A stretch of DNA of 64,000 bases from Bordetella parapertussis. Lineage in GTDB: Bacteria > Pseudomonadota > Gammaproteobacteria > Burkholderiales > Burkholderiaceae_A. The position numbers and the translations under genes were made by a program. The stretch is from contig CAMAXF010000006.1 of assembly GCA_945862305.1 (NCBI GenBank), positions 1-64,000 of the forward strand, given 5' to 3'. Positions 63,415 to 64,000 of this stretch are shown in pieces. The notes under the pieces were generated by a model. That model saw only the letters and a program-made list of their open reading frames with translations, was not told where the DNA came from and ran no database searches. Position 1 is the stretch's first letter. Each line of letters begins with the position of its first letter.

Positions 63415-63837
63415 TTAAGGTTCTCGGGTGGAGGGCTCGCTCGGGAATGCGCCGAGGTCGACCCGGGTGGGGGGCTGCCAGCCTGGCGCGCGATGCTCCA
63501 CCACCACGGTGGTGAAGATGCCGCCGCGCACATACCACTTGGCCGTGAGCCGAAGAAAGTGTGGTGAGCAGGCCGCCACGAGGTCGTCTGCAATCTGGTT
63601 GGTCACCGCCTCGTGGAAGGCACCCTGGTCGCGAAAGGACCACATGTAGAGCTTGAGCGACTTGAGCTCGACGTTGCGCTGGTCCGGGAAGTAGTCGATG
63701 GTGAAGTGGGCAAAGTCGGGCTGGCCTGTGAGTGGGCACAGGCAGGTGAACTCCGGAACCTCAAAATGGACGTGATAAGGACGTTCGGGTTTGGGGTTGG
63801 GGAAGGTCTCGAGGGTTTTGGAGGGTAGGGTTGCCAT
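63415..63837 (-). CDS. queF: 7-cyano-7-deazaguanine (preQ0) reductase, short type
   Basis: A 140-residue single-domain QueF that reduces preQ0 to preQ1 with NADPH for queuosine in tRNA. C34 in [11 protein letters not shown] is the thioimide-forming cysteine and D41 the proton donor; ESFRxxG-type and FHE motifs follow ([17 protein letters not shown]). It is probably the first gene of the minus-strand run queF–dapD–yffB–dapE–prmB–gst–mnmH. A small hairpin (CGGC/GCCG, 63842-63855) stands just before the start and includes the GAGG ribosome binding site. Confidence 0.94.
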   Translation of the reverse strand: MATLPSKTLETFPNPKPERPYHVHFEVPEFTCLCPLTGQPDFAHFTIDYFPDQRNVELKSLKLYMWSFRDQGAFHEAVTNQIADDLVAACSPHFLRLTAKWYVRGGIFTTVVVEHRAPGWQPPTRVDLGAFPSEPSTREP

Positions 63838-63932
63838 AAATCGGCCTCAAAGCCGTGCGTTATTGGTTTTTAGTCGAAATTAGACGGAAGTTACTGATTT
63901 TTGGCGCCACTTAGGGCCGACTTCTCGAGTGC

Positions 63933-63939
63933 TATTATA
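63933..63939. promoter_or_regulatory. Divergent -10 region for queF and smc
   Basis: In the 128-base gap between the queF and smc starts, the minus strand reads TATAAT (63939-63934), giving queF a leader of about 90 bases. One base offset on the plus strand it reads TATTAT (63933-63938), 27 bases before the smc start. The two boxes overlap, so only one polymerase could occupy the site at a time. -35 boxes are weak on both strands. Nothing else was recognised in this gap. Confidence 0.45.
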
Positions 63940-63965
63940 GCGCAGCGTCCTTCCACCAACGATCC

Positions 63966-64000
63966 GTGCGACTCACTCAACTCCGCCTCTCCGGCTTCAA
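63966..64000 (+). CDS. smc: Chromosome segregation protein SMC, first codons (partial)
   Basis: GTG 63966 opens a frame that runs off the window and reads MRLTQLRLSGFK, matching the highly conserved N-terminus of bacterial SMC proteins, which continues into the ATP-binding head. Only 11 full codons are present. It is divergent from queF. Confidence 0.75.
   Translation, partial: MRLTQLRLSGF

Noticed and set aside
1..64000. Mobile elements, prophage, CRISPR array, toxin–antitoxin pairs or restriction systems
   Set aside because: No transposase, integrase, repeat-spacer pattern or terminal repeats were seen; the gaps between genes are all under 130 bases.

Overview
The window is GC-rich, tightly packed chromosomal DNA from a betaproteobacterium, most likely of the order Burkholderiales. 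The conserved order tRNA-Leu–tig–clpP–clpX–lon–hupB–tRNA-Val–tRNA-Asp–ppiD, the run serB–mfd–ispD–ispF, and the large single-chain PurL all point that way. Gene content indicates a facultative chemolithoautotroph able to use reduced sulfur and formate as electron donors and to fix CO2. No phage, insertion sequence, CRISPR array or plasmid function is visible, and no stretch over 300 bases lacks a gene.

Layout. (1) 1–5343: downstream half of a red-type (form IC/ID) Calvin-cycle operon: end of cbbS, then cbbX, cbbF, cbbP, cbbZ, cbbA, cbbY, mostly overlapping. (2) 5291–14254: a DUF3422 membrane protein and a CPWC thioredoxin-like protein on the minus strand, divergent from an ArsR-type (BigR/SqrR/SoxR-like) regulator that leads a Sox cluster, soxCDYZAX–soxB plus a small cytochrome c. 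(3) 14244–21813: lolD/ybbA-type ABC ATPase divergent from tesA, an unrecognised secreted protein, purL, and ABC-F protein ybiT. (4) 21810–37560: a molybdenum/tungsten and formate island: mobA, moeA, tungstate-type ABC genes tupB/tupC, a ModE-like HTH–periplasmic-binding-protein-fold regulator, mrp, and a membrane-bound formate dehydrogenase operon with maturation factors (DUF3305, DUF3306, polyferredoxin, TorD-like chaperone, TAT-target peptide, fdhA, fdhB, small lipoprotein, fdhC) and fdhD. (5) 37507–50393: serB–mfd (minus) divergent from ispDF (fused), tsaB–rimI (fused), a holD-like gene, alr and radA; then hpnE–hpnD–hpnC (minus) for squalene synthesis. (6) 50458–58359: tRNA-Leu and the trigger factor/Clp/Lon/HU proteostasis block, two tRNAs and a short PpiD. 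(7) 58311–64000: mnmH, a glutathione S-transferase, prmB, dapE, an ArsC-like protein, dapD and queF on the minus strand, divergent from the first codons of smc.

How it fits together. Sox-derived electrons from thiosulfate/sulfide and formate-derived electrons from the periplasmic Mo- or W-bis-MGD formate dehydrogenase can feed the quinone/cytochrome pool, and the Calvin genes use the resulting ATP and reductant. SoxC and FdhA both need molybdenum-type cofactor, supplied by mobA/moeA and possibly the Tup-type importer, next to a ModE-like sensor gene.

The genome looks streamlined: most neighbours share ATGA/GTGA/TTGA stop–start overlaps, five convergent pairs overlap by 11–54 bases at their 3' ends (a sixth by 4), two pairs of normally separate genes are fused, and several start codons sit 5–8 bases after a good -10 box with no ribosome binding site, which suggests leaderless mRNAs. 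All functional calls come from reading motifs and context by eye; no database search was run.
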